Of a stretch of 64,000 bases of DNA, positions 23,110-36,221 are shown piece after piece. A model generated the notes under the pieces. It saw only the letters and a program-made list of their open reading frames with translations. It ran no database searches and was not told the DNA's origin. Source of the DNA: Tupaia tana (lineage: Eukaryota > Chordata > Mammalia > Scandentia > Tupaiidae); the NCBI GenBank assembly GCA_026018925.1, contig JAKSZU010000006.1, forward strand, positions 132,472,092-132,536,091, in the 5' to 3' direction. The position numbers and the translations under genes were made by a program. The stretch's first letter is position 1; each line of letters begins with the position of its first letter.

Positions 23110-23690
23110 CTCTTTGCTTCCATTATAGCAGCACTCCCATTTTCCATCCTACTACTCTGCCTTGGATTTCTTTTTAATATGTCCCTTCTGTGCTCAATCT
23201 TTGAATGCTGTAGCTGCTTCATCTAAGTATCTTTTCTTTACACTCTTCCTTCTCTCACTAGATTTATTTAACTTAGCATAAAGTTTTTAAGGTTCCAGCT
23301 ATACCATAACATGTATCATTCTTGTTCATGGCTGAACAATATTCTGTTATATAAATGTACCATATTTTGCTTACCCTTCATTTGTTAATAGATCCTTGGT
23401 TTGACTCGAGTTTTTGACTATTGTGTATAATGCTACAGTGACTATTGGCACACAAATTGGGTCTTTTACTAGATGGAATTGTTGGAACATATGGTAATTC
23501 TGTTTAGCTTTTTGAAGGACCATGACACTATTTTCCATAGCATTTTAACTGGCAATGAATCAGGGCTCCAACTTCTCCATATCCTTACCAACACTTGATA
23601 TTTTCCATTATTATTATTAGGAATAATTTTATAGCCATTCTGGTATGTATATTAGCACAATTTGTTTTTGTTTGACCAACACTAATTAAT
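23110..23690 (-). mobile_element. L1 3' end fragment
   Basis: Antisense ORF2 end: ATGGCTGAACAATATTCTGT, CTACAGTGACTATTGGCACA, TTTCCATAGCATTTTAACTG, CCTTACCAACACTTGATATT. 5'-truncated near 23690 and full of stops. Confidence 0.8.
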
Positions 23691-23989
23691 ACAGGGATAT
23701 TTCAACCACAGTTACCATTACTCTTTCCCATACAGTGGAGAGATTTACCTCTAAAAGTCATAAGTTAAATGAAACATGTAAACTCTATTATTGATTCACA
23801 GAAGGCAATAGCTGTGTAGATTTTTTTCCCATTCCCCTCAAGTCTAGGAAATGAAGAGTATAGTTATCATAATTAGTTATTTGAAAAATAAACAATCAAG
23901 TGCCTTTTTAGTAATACTCATATTTTGTAGATAGAACTAAAATCCCTGTTAATTACTTTACCCTTTCTAAGTCTATTAATTATTTTGCC

Positions 23990-24165
23990 AATTAACAGAT
24001 TTGGAGAGGGGGAAATCAACATAGATTGAGAGCTGCTGTGTGCTCAACATCGTGCAAGCACTTTATACCACTATATTATACAGTCCCATAATAATAAGTA
24101 ATTATTTCCTATTTTACAGATGAAAAAACTGAGGTTCTAAAAGGAGCAGGAATTAGAATACATAT
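23990..24165 (-). mobile_element. MIR
   Basis: Antisense MIR: GTGTGCTCAACATCGTGCAA, CTATTTTACAGATGAAAAAA, CTGAGGTTCTAAAAGGAG. Confidence 0.75.
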
Positions 24166-24219
24166 ATGATTCTTTTTTAAGAATCATTTATTTTATTTTA
24201 TAATTATAATTGTTTTTAT

Positions 24220-24354
24220 AATTATTATTGTTTTTTTCATTTGACCAGAAATAAAGAGGGAAAGTGAGGAAGCAAGCCACCAGGTCTGGGTCTTGACCAC
24301 AATTGGCCATATGGTAGTCTAGTACTTTTAACCACCATGCCACCTGCCAGCCCC
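24220..24354 (-). mobile_element. tRNA-derived SINE, short form
   Basis: T-rich start, CATTTGACCAGAAATAAAG (reverse of the GGTCAAATG end), GGAAGCAAGCCACCAGG (the short-form junction), then ACCACCATGCCACCTGCC head. Confidence 0.85.
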
Positions 24355-24862
24355 CATAAACGATACTTAAAATTTTACTACAGTGTTCATTCTTCCATTC
24401 AATAATTCTGTATTAGGCATTTGATGAAATTACATAGTAATCTCAAAATATAAGAGATTTAAAAAGTTGTACTGCTTTGGTTAAGGAGAGAGAAAAGGCC
24501 AGGAAACCCACCATGAGACCTTGCCCCATAAAACTGTCCCTAGGACTATAGTTTGAAATTAAAAAGATTTGTAATATCAGTGTCCCATTTTAGAAATTGT
24601 ATATAAGTATTTTAGGATAACAGAGCTTACGAAACTAAAAATCTGAGGCACTAAAAACACCCTAGACAGATTCCTAATTTTTTTCTTTTATATATCTTTA
24701 ATTTTTTTCTAACTGAAAAACAATAATTGAGTATATTTATGGGATCCAATTTTTATATTTTGATCAAACCATACATTGTAGAAAGAGTAAATTAAGCTAA
24801 TTTACATATCCATCACCTCACCAACATTTTGTTTGTGGTGAAAATGTTAAAAATCTGTTTTA

Positions 24863-25124
24863 GGGGCCAGCAGATGGTATAATGGTTCTGTCGTTGGACT
24901 CCCACATAGTTGACTGCAGTTCAAGTCCCAGACCTGGCAGCTTCAAACTCACACTGGGTACATGTGTGTGTGTGTGCCCAAAATCCCAAGAGGAGAATGG
25001 AGGAGAAGGTACTGTGGGGTGGCCATCCCTCCTGGAGGGGGGGTAATTTCTTGCTTTCTGTCTCTCTGTCTCTCTGTCATGTGCACGCACCTTACAGCAA
25101 AACTCACTCTCTAAAAAAATAACT
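24863..25124 (+). mobile_element. tRNA-derived SINE, long form
   Basis: GGGGCCAGCAGATGGTATAA head, B box AGTTCAAGTCCC, TGCCCAAAATCCCAAGAGG, CT block, then ACAGCAAAACTCAC and an A-rich end. Possible TSD of TTTTAG type. Sits in the L1 3' UTR. Confidence 0.92.
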
Positions 25125-25302
25125 TCTTTTAGCAATTTTGAAGTAGACATTATTATTAATTGTAGATACTATACAGTACAATATATCATTAAGATGTGTT
25201 CTTTGAGTCTAACTAAAACTTTATATCCTTTGATCAACATCTCTGCTTTCTTTATCCCTCTCTGCCTCTACTTTCCTACCCTCTGATTCTGAGATCAACT
25301 TT

Positions 25303-25550
25303 TTTTATTTTATTTTTTATTTTTCCTAGAGTATGTGTGTGCTCACAGAGAGAGGGAAAGGAGAAATCATCCTTCCTGGGAAATGGTCAGGCAACAATCC
25401 TTTCCCCTCCACCTCTCCCTCCTTTCAGGATTTGGGGCATATATCCACATGTGCCTGCCATGTTTCTGAAGTGCCAGGTCTGGGTTTCACACCTTGTGGT
25501 TGGTCATGTGGGATCCAGCTGCCTTAACCACAGTCCAGGGAATTGAACCC
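25303..25550 (-). mobile_element. tRNA-derived SINE, long form, old
   Basis: TTTTTCCTAGAGTATGTGTG, CAACAATCCTTTCCCCTCC, CAGCTGCCTTAACC, with an eroded head. Imperfect TSD GAGATCAACTT/GACATCAACTT at 25291 and 25552 splits the host L1. Confidence 0.82.
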
Positions 25551-26303
25551 TGACATCAACTTCTATATTTCCCACATTTAAGTGAGATCATACAGCATTT
25601 GTCTTTCTGTTCCAGGCTTCTTTTATATAACATAGTGTCCTTAAGTCTATAATGTTGCTATAAAGATAGAATTTTCTTCTTTGTAAAATTGTAGAGTATT
25701 CCATTGCTTATATATACAACATTTTTCTTATCCATTCATTTACTGATGAGCATTTAGATTGTTTCCATATCTGCACTATGTTAAATAAGGTAGACATGAG
25801 CATGAGAGTGTAGTATCTTTTTGACATGATTTCAGTTCTTTCTTTCATCTTGTATTTTTGTTGTACTTACTGATCACTAGCTTTGTTTACTTTATGTTAC
25901 TCAGACAAATTCTACACACTCATTCCAAGGTAAAAGAAAAACAAAAATTCAACCAGACACAGTCTAATAGTATTTTACCAGATAAAGGGATTATGGAGTA
26001 AAGAAACAACCAGCCTATCTTTTTATTTTTTAAATTTTAGATAAAAATCCTTCTTTAACCAGATTCATTTTTTCAGTTCTATAAAACCACTAGATTTCTA
26101 AGCAGGGGTGACTGGAAAACAGTGCCAGTAAGAGAATGAACAATATAGGAAGAAAATGAAAGAGAAAAATAATTTGTGGTATCATAATTTTACAATGAGT
26201 GGATTGATTTAAAAAAGAGAAACAAATGATTAGCAATAAAGTTTTGTTGAGACAAAAATTACAAAAAACTCTGGTAGAGATAAAGAAAAATTGAAAGAAA
26301 TTA

Positions 26304-26383
26304 TTGGATCCTCGGAAAAGTCATGACACATTTTTGCAGAGAAAAATATAGAAAAATATGTCATGACTTTTCTGATGACCCAA
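26304..26383. mobile_element. palindromic mariner-like MITE, copy C
   Basis: 80 bp with TA on both sides. The left arm is TTGGATCCTCGGAAAAGTCA and the right arm is TCATGACTTTTCTGATGACC then CAA. The loop is about 10 bp around AAAAATATAG. The copy closest to a perfect hairpin. Confidence 0.85.
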
Positions 26384-28584
26384 TAAAGAAGAAAAATATG
26401 TAATGTGATATAAAGAAAGCAGAGAAAAAATACTAAGGAAAAATATTCTAGATATATTTTGGGGAAAGTCTATAAAAGGTGACAAAAAGGAAACTAAAAT
26501 ATTAATTTGAAAGTAAATCACCTTTATTTGATAAGATAAAAGCACTTCTGCTTTACTAATCATATCTTATATTAAATTTATTTGCATTTAAAAGATCAAA
26601 TTAATTTGCATTTATCTTTAATACTTACATGTAAGCATTTTAAACTCCTAATAGTCATATAATATAGCCTCACCTGGAAAATGCTCAAATATCTTATTTA
26701 AATGTAAGACAGTTTACAAAAATCTTAAAATGTTTCATAGCTAGTAAAATAGCACCATCTAAACCTTCTTTTATTATTTTCTTTTCTTATTAACAATTCA
26801 ATACAATAACAAAAAGCCAAGCCAGACCGTAATTCTAAAAATGAATTTCATGAAAATCATGTATGTGAATATGTATGTATATTTCATATATATGTATAGG
26901 AATATGTATATGAATTTCATGCATACACACACACACACAGAGGGTTAAGTGTGAAGCATGAAAGACCAAGTACCAAGTCTTTGATTAGGATCTTATTTAT
27001 TTTCCATTTGTGTTTATTGGTTTGTACAATTCTGAACTATGTTTTTTTCCTTTATTACAGTCATTAGTGACCTGCTATGAATCATCTATGTTCCAAAACT
27101 TTGGAATGTGATACGCTTCCTTCTAGTGTGGCAGTGTGATATCACGATGAAGATAATACCTACTTGAAAAGGTTATTGTAAGGATGAAATCAATGAATAA
27201 ACATAAAGCACTTAGGACTAACAGTGCCTTTCACGTACAAGTATTGCTATTAAAAGTCCAAAGTCAGTAGTCCTATACTCTCAGACTTGTATTTAACTCA
27301 CTTTGTTACTTAACAAAAGATTACTGTTCTTATCAACTTGTAAGCAAATTCTGATATGTAAATTAGAGTTAGTATATTCTTTCCCATGTTAGACATCAGC
27401 CATCTATAGTTAGAATAACTCATTTTTGTTATTAAGTACAGTAATGAGCAAATCACAAATATTTTATATATAGTGTAAATTTATAAATTTAAATAACAAA
27501 CCAAATTTTTTATTTGATTCTCTTGAAATAGCTGATTTGAAAATAAAAGTGTAGTACTTTAAATTTCTTTAGACTATAGACCTTAATGAAATCCTTCAAT
27601 AGTCATACAATATGATTTTCTGAACTGATTGAAGAAAAAAATACTGTCTAGAAGTATAAATACCTAAAACCTATTTTATTAAAATTGGTAAGAAACTGAT
27701 AACAGAAATTCTGACCAGTTCTTATGGAAATGGCTGTGCAGCCTCACTAAAGACCTGGTTTCTTAAGACTGTGTCTTTAAACAAATAAAAACACCTATCT
27801 ATGGGATGAACACTATTTTTGTGTGTGTGTGTGTGTGTGTGAAAAAAAAGGAAGAGAAGGATAAAGATGACTGAGAATAGTAGAGAAATAAAGGTTAGTA
27901 TAACCCATGAAACAAATCCAGGGATTGGCCTAATTTTAGTTATTTGTTGATAAGAAAATAATAGTTGCTAAAACTAGAAATTACATGACTGTTAGAAGAT
28001 CTGGATAATAAAATGAATATTACTTGGGCTGTGACTTGGAAATCTACTGGGCATTCATATGAAGGTGAAATTACAACAGTCATGAAAGTCAGTAAACTAT
28101 GGTTGTCGTTACAGTAATACACTATTACCTCTGTAGGCCTGAGGTGTATAAAGAACCTGAAACCCAGTAAATCCCCTTTAAAGACACTGTCAACATTCTA
28201 TTTGTATTTTTTAAAAATTATAAAACAACAAAAAAAATTGTTGATTTGGAAGTAGAAGAGTAGTATTAGCTGTGAAAAGCAAATATAGAAGCCAAAGAGA
28301 GGAAAGGAGAAAAAGAGTTAGAAGAAAGGGAGTTCTGATTCTATAAGATGGACCATTTTCCCAAACATACTAATATACTGTACTTTATTCCCACTGAATT
28401 TTGTATTTACTGTCCTTTACCATGATGAAATATCAGTAAGTTTATACTTGAATTAAAAAAAAAATACATTTGGGAGTGGGAAACAGAAAAAAAAAAATGA
28501 CAAGATGGTAAGATTTAAAAGAAGATCCTGACATCTGTAACTTAATGTAAATTAATTTAGCCAAGATTAATTTCTTCTTTTTTT
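26384..28584. other. single-copy AT-rich stretch
   Basis: SINE-poor. It holds a MIR tail at 27120, a (TATG)/(CA)n patch at 26860-26938 and a (TG)n at 27819-27840. No exon-like block seen. Confidence 0.5.
27120..27255 (+). mobile_element. MIR 3' part
   Basis: GAAGATAATACCTACTTGAA, GGTTATTGTAAGGATGAAAT, AACATAAAGCACTTAGGAC. Sense orientation, 5' part missing. Confidence 0.7.
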
Positions 28585-28835
28585 TTAAAAGAGATTTTCG
28601 CTATGGGCCCAGAGAGACAGAGACATAGAGTCAGAAAGTGAGAAATCACCGATTCCCCCACCCCAACCCCCACCCCACCGTGGGATGGCCACACCACAAT
28701 CCCTTCTTCTCCATTCTTCTCTCGGGATTTCTGGGTGCACCCAGCATAAGTTTTAAACCGCCAGATCCAGGACTTGAAGCAAGTTCTACTACATGTGAGT
28801 CCAGTGACATAACCATTATACCATCAGCTGGTCCC
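28585..28835 (-). mobile_element. tRNA-derived SINE, long form
   Basis: TTTTAAAAGAGATTTTCGCT start, (CCCCACC)-rich middle where the hairpin region has drifted, then CTTCTTCTCCATTCTTCTCT and ATCAGCTGGTCCC head. Confidence 0.9.
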
Positions 28836-31800
28836 AGTTTCTTCTTCCATTTCATTGGGATCATCAACACAGTATTAGAGTTGGTTCACAAGAGAGGTAG
28901 TAAGGGAAAACAATTTTAGAATTTGGAGCATGTTATAAAATAACATTGTGCTACTCAATCACCTTTGCCTCTCTCAAAGTCCAAAAAAGTACACTTCAGT
29001 GGAAATGAAGTTTGAGGAAACAGAAAAATGGTGTAATAGAAAAAGATAAAGATGTATAAATGGAGGTTAAAAGTGTTGAAGACAAAATTTATCTCATTAT
29101 TTTATCTAGACCACACTTGCACCTAAGAAAGGAAACAAATGTTTTTCTTGTCCCACTTGAACCATAAAATTACCCCCATATATTAGTTCTAACCCTGTTA
29201 GAGCTATAGTCCAGATACTAATTTGTGGATTAAATAAGCTTTTGTTGGCTGATCTACTTATCCAAACACAATTCATAACTTTATTTCTGTAGGAAAATGT
29301 GTTGCGAATTCCAAATTCCAAACAAACTACTTGAAACAACCTGTTCACAAGTTTGGGACAGCTTGCACACTGTATGTTTTGGATTTTAAAAGTTAAATGA
29401 CACCTTACTGGATAAAAACGTATTATGACATGTGATTCATATAACTATTATTAATCTTCAATAAATTCTTGTGGAGTATGTACCCAAAGGTGTGCTAACT
29501 TAATATAAACCTCTGCAAAATTTGCCTGGTAAATTTCCAGGAACAGATTGACTCAGATATTTTCAATATCCAAAAATTTGTTTTTCAGTCATGAAGTAAA
29601 GAATACCATGTTGCACATTTCAACACTTATGTCTTCATCTTAAATAAAAATGAAGTCTAAATCTAGCCAATATCAAATGCAAACCAATCAAAACCATCAA
29701 AGTTTAAAACTGTTTTTTTAAATTTTTTTTAATATAGGAAACAAAACTTTAGATTTAATAATGGGAAAAAATGGTCATTATTAATTATATACTAAACTAA
29801 AATGAAGACTGTTGATGTGATATTAACCTTCCCAAAATACCACCACCTGTTATTACTGTACATCATTTTTCCGAGCAGCTCAATGTCCTTAATATCATTA
29901 TGGAACTCTTTTACACAAACACGTTAGAAATAATGTAAAATATTTGCTTTAAACCTAAATGAGAAGGAATTCATTGTCTTTACTGTAAACCAATCCAGAG
30001 CCAAGACTATGAGAACACTCAGATCTTTTTTCACTCTGAGTTCCATAGCTAGTTCTAAATTATGATGCTCTTTTATTTGAAATTAAGACTGGTCAACACT
30101 AATAAATTTACTTAATAGCTATCTGAATTTTGCACTCCTCTAAATAAATGTTCCCACATTCCTCTAAATAAATGTTCCCTCATATTCCAGTAAATGATTA
30201 ATCACCTTTATACACTGTCTATTTAAAAAATTATTTAAGAAACCTACACTGTCTTCACCTTTCCTTTTCCCTCCTCCTTTATGTTTTCAGATGTATTTTT
30301 TCCTTGTAGTTCTATTTATTGCCTTTCTGAGTTTAAATATTATACTTCACTGCTGATTTGTTTTTAACAGTTAAGGCAATATTTACTCTTTGCAATGATA
30401 GATGAGGATATTGGTCAACCTTTTCTCCATGTCTCTTTTCTCAACTTCTAGGATATTTAAGCCATAATTTTATTTCTATTTTATGAAAGTTTATCATCAT
30501 ATTCTGTTGTGTCATTTCATTCAAGACCACTATAGGTGGATTCTAAAAGTGAAAAAAATAGTAATTAACACTTACAATATTATACTTAATTATGGAACTG
30601 AGTAAGGATATTGACCTCATTTAAAAATATATATAATCTTACATAATAATTTTTTAAACAAAAAAGAAACCTTGAAAAGTCTTCAAGATCTAATGAGTCC
30701 CCTCATGTTCTTTCTTATTTTCTTTCCTTCTTGTAGACACACTTAGCTTCTATAAGTACCTGTATTTGAAATACAGTAAGTATCCCTTCTTCTAAGATTA
30801 CTGTTTTAATTTTACTGGTGCACCCCTTGAATAATCTTTTCATAATGGGAGAGTGAATAGTAAGCAAAATTATTGTAAGATTGAAAGACTCTTTTGCATA
30901 TTATAAGATACAGTTAAATAATATATTTTGCCCCTCTTAATTTTTAAGACATTGTTTTATTTATTTATTTAGAGTATTTATTGATAGTGATGAAATTTGA
31001 ATGTCAATAATATTCTCATTGTTTTAAATGTAACACTCATCCATACATATCTTTGAGGATGGCTGAGTTCTGAAATCTTAACCCAATATGTTAAGATATA
31101 AAAATATTCTTAATATATTCTGTTTCTGAAATGACTATCATTGATTTAGAGGTAACCTCAACTGAGAATTATGATCTATATTTGAGAAAAAGTTTCAAAA
31201 TACTTTTCTTATAATTTTCATTTTATGGTTGTCTTATTCCTAACCTGTCTAAAAAATATGCCAAATTCCTGTCTGGGGTTTCAGAGAGACAGATAGAGGG
31301 CCCCTGCCAGCCTTGCCCCTACCTCCACCTTTCCTTTTGATCTCCTACCATGCCCTGCTGTACATAATCTTTGCTGCCCCTCTCCTGCCTCCAGGGAACC
31401 ACATGGCTCTCAGCCACCACCCGTTGGGCCTAAGAATGAGCATCCACAGCAATAAGGTCTTCTTGGGAACCAGAGCTGAGAAAGACTCAGACAAGCCCTA
31501 GCCATCCCTCCACCCCCTTAGAGTTCTACCATAATCTTAGTAGAGAAAATGGAAGTGGGTAGTTGTCTATTTAGGGAATGTATTAACACCTCCTTCTCCC
31601 CAAAGCCCTAGTTTGGAGAATTGCTAAATCTTTCTATTTGGGAAAACTCAAAGTTTCAATGAAATGGAAAATTAAAAAGTAGAATTTTTTCCTTTAACTG
31701 AAATTGAAGAATATTATTTTGTGATAATAGTGGTGGTAGTTAATAGAAATTAGATTGCATAATAGCCTTGAGGCCAGTGTTATCAAAATTTTGTTGCAAT

Positions 31801-32909
31801 ATGGATCATGTAGTTTATAAGATCTATTAGGAATGATTATCAAAAATGGATTTGTGATTTTTTCACTGGACTTTGTTCAATCATATTTTCTTATTTTACT
31901 GGGCAACAATTTAGTCATTGTTATGCCTCAGGAATTTTTAAAAATAATTTTGAAAAATAAATGTGGCACTTAAAAATTATTTTTGAAAAAATCCTGAAAA
32001 TATATAATGAGATTTGTTTCCCTGCTTTTATTTCCTTTTGTCTTGTTTTGAAGATGGCTGTTTTATGCATACTTTTTCAAGATGCTAAGAAATGTTATCA
32101 AGTTAATGTTCATTTTTTTTAACTCTCACTTAATATGCAATAATCAATCTTCCTGATTCATAAATATAATCTTTTGTTTTCTAGTGGCCTCACTGATTAT
32201 TACGAAAATTAACTAGAGTTCCTTATTCACTGACATGTGAAAATATTGTGTGTGTCACCACAATATTTATGGAAACACTCTGTTGTAATATATGATATTG
32301 ATTTAATAATCCAAAAAGGCCCATGGTGTACTACCAACAGGGTAGGAACCATTCTGCTGTCTATCTGTGATCAGCAACCACGGTGTTCAGTGACATATGC
32401 TAGATGGAGATTTGTACACAGAATGAGCTTATGAAAGAAGTTAGCACTCAAGAACATTTTGAACCTCAACCCCAATTCTAACCCTTAGGGAATGGATTTG
32501 GATACAAGTCCTATGAATGAATATAGTCATAAACAGACCATTTTTCATAAAAGCCTGTGTTCATGATCTGTACAATAATGCCTCTCTCTACCTGAGATTT
32601 TCACCCTCAAGCCAGGAGAGATGACAAATTTACCTTTGGATTAGAAAATAACTGGGATCCTTGTAACATTCAAGCAAGCACAACTTTTCCATTTCGTTTA
32701 TTGGATATATATGGCCCAAAGAACTGGGTAATAGGACTAAAGGGGAATTATTACTTTTTTCCCCCCATCAGTCTGTAATTCTCCCATATCTCCATCAAGA
32801 CATGTGTATAAATGTGTCTAGAACTGTACTGTATAAGGAGAAGTGTTCAGCTGGGATTCAGTGGCCATCCATTACGGGAAAAGCCGAATGGCTACATGGT
32901 ATTTAGTTT
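28836..32909. other. 4-kb SINE-free single-copy block
   Basis: No SINE or clear transposon over about 4 kb. It is AT-rich except at 31270-31510, a GC-richer block without CpG excess whose 62-residue open frame (31313-31501) shows no recognisable motif. It may hold conserved non-coding elements. Confidence 0.5.
30136..30179 (+). repeat. 24-bp period local duplication
   Basis: TCCTCTAAATAAATGTTCCC occurs exactly at 30136-30155 and at 30160-30179. Confidence 0.9.
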
Positions 32910-32925
32910 GAGGTAATCATGTTTT

Positions 32926-32939
32926 GGAGAGGTTTTGTT

Positions 32940-32970
<31 letters not shown>

Positions 32971-33217
32971 GTTTTTTGCTATAGGGTGTGTGCGCTCACC
33001 AGACAGAAAGAGAGAGACAGAGAGACAGAAAGCAAGAAATCACCTCCCAGGGGGGATGGCCACGCCGCAATCCCTTCTCCTCCATTCTCCTCTCAGGATC
33101 TTGGGCACACACGCACACACGCCCGGCGTGAGTTTAAGCCACTGGGTCCGGGACTCGAACCGCGGTCGACTATGTGGGAGTCCAGCGACATAGCCATTAC
33201 GCTAACTGCTGGTCCCA
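32926..33217 (-). mobile_element. tRNA-derived SINE, long form, young
   Basis: Reverse A-tail is (TTTTG)n, then GCTATAGGGTGTGTGCGCTC. CpGs are kept (CTCGAACCGCGGTCGAC) and the head is intact. A 16-bp TSD, GAGGTAATCATGTTTT, lies at 32910-32925 and 33218-33233. Confidence 0.96.
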
Positions 33218-33382
33218 GAGGTAATCATGTTTTAATGACCAAGAGTCCTGGTACCAGTCATGGCACTAGACCTGTATGTGACCTGCTCTAACAACCTCTT
33301 AAAGTATCACTGTCTAGTAAAAATAGATATAAAAATGACATATAATTTTTAGTTTTATAAGTAGCCACATTAATAAAAGGAT

Positions 33383-33622
33383 GGCCCAGCCAGTGGCATG
33401 TGTCTAAGGCAGCTAGATTCCACAGGGCTGACCCCACCTTTCAAGTCCCAGACACAGTGACTTGAAAAACACGCTCAGCATTTGTGCATGAGTACCCAAA
33501 ATTCCACCAGGAAGGAGAAATGGAGGAGACGGGATTGTGACATAGCCATTCCCCATAGCGGGTACTTTCTCACTCTCCCATTCCTTCTTTCTCCAGTGAG
33601 CACATGTGGCCTCTGGCAAGTT
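33383..33622 (+). mobile_element. tRNA-derived SINE, long form, old
   Basis: GGCCCAGCCAGTGGCATGTG head, AGTACCCAAAATTCCACCAG, CT block, then GGCCTCTGGCAAG. The expected A-tail is replaced by a T-rich tract (33624-33652). Confidence 0.85.
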
Positions 33623-34037
33623 TTTTTTGTTTTTTAGTTTTTTGTTTTTTTTAAAGGTGGAGAAGGAAAAAAATCTAAAAATAACTTAAATTATTTAACC
33701 CAACATTTCCAAAACATAATAAATTCAGTGTCTGATATTTCAAGTAATCTACATTAAATTTATATTTTATTCAGTCTTTGAATCCAGTGGAGATTTGTAC
33801 ACAGGAGTAGCACACCTTAATATCTTCTAGCTATATTTCAATGGCTCAGAGGCTAATAACAACTGGCTACCCTATAGGTCAGTGGTGCAGGTGTGTCATT
33901 CTCTGCCTCTGACAGCCACTTTCAGGTTCTTACAAACTAGCAGCCCAGCATAGTCAAGATCCTGAGTTAATCTTGGAGGAGAAGATGCAGAAAATAGTTA
34001 CTGAGGCTTTCTTTAAAAAAAAAAATCTGTTTCTCTG

Positions 34038-34290
34038 CGACCAGCAGATGGCGTAACAGCTACATTGCTGGACTCCCATGTAGTCAACAGTGGTTCGAGT
34101 CCCAGACCTGGTGGTTTAAATTCATTCCAGGCACATGTGTGTGCATGCCCAAGATCCCGAGAGGAGAATGGAGGAGAAGGGATTGCAGTCTGGCCACCCC
34201 CCCAGGGATGATTTCTCGCTTTCTCTCTGTCTTTCTGGCAAGCGCACATGCCCTATAGCAAAAACTTCTCCAAAAAAAAAAAAAAAAAAA
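34038..34290 (+). mobile_element. tRNA-derived SINE, long form
   Basis: CGACCAGCAGATGGCGTAAC head, B box GGTTCGAGTCCC, hairpin region CCACCCCCCCAGGGATG, CCCTATAGCAAAAACTTCTC, A-tail. TSD TCTGTTTCTCTG at 34026-34037 and 34291-34302. Confidence 0.95.
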
Positions 34291-34302
34291 TCTGTTTCTC
34301 TG

Positions 34303-35071
34303 AAGTACGCCCTGATGCTCATTGTCTAAGCAAAGCCTTGATCATCTGTACATAAAATTGGGCAGGCATTGTACAGTGCTGGGGCTTGAACAGACTGTGG
34401 AGTACCTCAGGGATTTGTAAGCAGCCCCTGCTTCCCTCGGAGTGTTGGTCCCGTAAGTCATTCTCCAAACTGCTGGGTAGCTCCTAAGCTCACATCATGC
34501 TCTCTGATTACGAGTTTAGTTTCATCAGAGCATCAAGAAATAGTAAACATCCTGCCATTCTGATATGATATGAATAGTCATGAGGTCAAAAGATTGGCCT
34601 TTGAAGGACAATGTCTCTCCCATATAAAGACTAGTGAGCAGTTAGTTGCAGAAGACCAAATCAGTTTCTTCATCTATAAAATTAGTGCTTGAGTTAGATG
34701 AGATGGGAAGTTCCATCCTAGGCTGAAATCACATGATTATTGAATAAATAATTAAATATCATGAAAGCATAAATCTAAATCACTTACTAAATGCACCCAA
34801 ACCTTATTAAGCCCAAATTATAAAATAAGTACATTTTAGAACTGTGAAAAGATAAATGTATGGTTATTGCAGAAAGGAATTTTTTATTTTTAATTGAAAA
34901 ATGGAATTTCTATGGGATGGACTTTCCTTACATACTGTTCTAATATATTATTAGGCAAATTATCTCATATAGAGTAAAGAAAGTTATTTTTAAGATAAAA
35001 GTTTCAATACTTTAAAAATATTTTAATATAAAACATATCTAAACAAAAAGCAAAATTAAAACAGCAAAATA
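34303..35071. other. single-copy stretch
   Basis: Moderate GC at first, then AT-rich. No open frame or known repeat identified. Confidence 0.45.
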
Positions 35072-35318
35072 GGGACCAGCAGATGGTGTAACGGTCACGT
35101 TGCTGGACTCTCACATAGTAGACCATGGTTCAAGTCCCAGACCTGGTGGCTTATGACTCATATTGAGTGCTTATGTGTGCATGCCGAAGGTCCTGAGAAC
35201 TGAATGGAAGAGAAGGGATTGCTTCATGGCCATCACCCCAGGAGGTTATTTCTCACTTTCTGTCTTTCTATCTGCTGAGCACACATGCCTTATAGCAAAA
35301 ATCTCTTAAAAATAAGTA

Positions 35319-35362
<44 letters not shown>

Positions 35363-35408
35363 AAAGAGAAGAGAAGAGAAGAGAAGAGAAGAGAAGAGAA
35401 GAAAAGAA
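35072..35408 (+). mobile_element. tRNA-derived SINE, long form, with (GAAA)n(GAGAA)n tail
   Basis: GGGACCAGCAGATGGTGTAA head with private variants ACTCTCACATAG and GCATGCCGAAGG. The tail has grown into about 80 bp of (AAAG)n and (AGAAG)n. Its closest relative lies at 36222 in reverse. Confidence 0.93.
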
Positions 35409-36221
35409 ATTAACAAAATAAAGCTAAACATGCAGGAGTAGAAAGTCAGAATTCACAAGAATGACATGAGACAATACCAGTAACATCATAATTCTTAAAT
35501 TATTTTTCAGCTCTGAGACTATAGGTTTAGAGGAAAGGGGGAAAAAGCCTATCTCTTCTTTTTTAAAATTTTCTCAATACTTCATTTCTATATCTATATT
35601 TTATATACTCATAAGTTCATTAATTTAGTAACCTTTGATTGAAGACCTCCTATATACCACTACTGGGTTAAGCATCAGAAATAAAATAATGTGCAAGGCA
35701 CAATCCTAGCCTTAAGGAAGCTTATAGAAATGAAGGGACATGGGCACAGGAAAACACAATTTCACATGCTGTGTTAAATGTGTAACACTTAGGAGTAATT
35801 TTGAGTTGAAGGGCTTACAGGAAGCAGATACAGTATGTTGCAGGAGAAACACTTTAGTCTGGGATCAGCTAGGGAAAACTTTCTAGAGAAGGAAACTCTA
35901 AATGGAACCTGAACCCTGGGTAACTCAGAAACTTAGCAAGGAGTAGAAGTGTTGGTTAGCTGGAGGAGGCTGGTGCGTTTCTGGAAATGCAACAGTGTGT
36001 GATTCCAGAAGAGCAAATGTGGCTATTTAGGGGGAAAGCAAGGTGTATGAGTATGACAAGATCATCAAATAACAAAGAGAGACAGAATGCGGGTGTAAAA
36101 TCTGTGGTTTTAACATTCTTGTCTGATGTCTGAGAAACTCAAAAAATATTTGCATGGACTAACAGTTGATAATGCCAAAATAAGAGTAAATTTCAAACTA
36201 CAGGCATTTTTTACTCTGTAG
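35409..36221. other. mostly single-copy, probable ancient repeat
   Basis: Positions 35620-35800 (GACCTCCTATATACCACTAC, CCTTAAGGAAGCTTATAGAA) resemble an ancient mammalian interspersed repeat, subfamily unassigned. Nothing else recognised. Confidence 0.4.

Larger units (their letters stand above)
24690..25870 (-). mobile_element. L1 3' UTR (L1MA-like)
   Basis: Antisense. TTTTTATATTTTGATCAAAC, CACCTCACCAACATTTTG, TTTATATCCTTTGATCAACA and then ORF2-end-like GTGAGATCATACAGCATTTG and CCATTCATTTACTGATGAGC. SINEs are inserted at 24863 and 25303. Confidence 0.78.

Noticed and set aside
31313..31501. 62-codon frame in the GC-richer block
   Set aside because: No recognisable motif, no CpG enrichment and no clear splice context. 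Kept only as part of the unassigned block.
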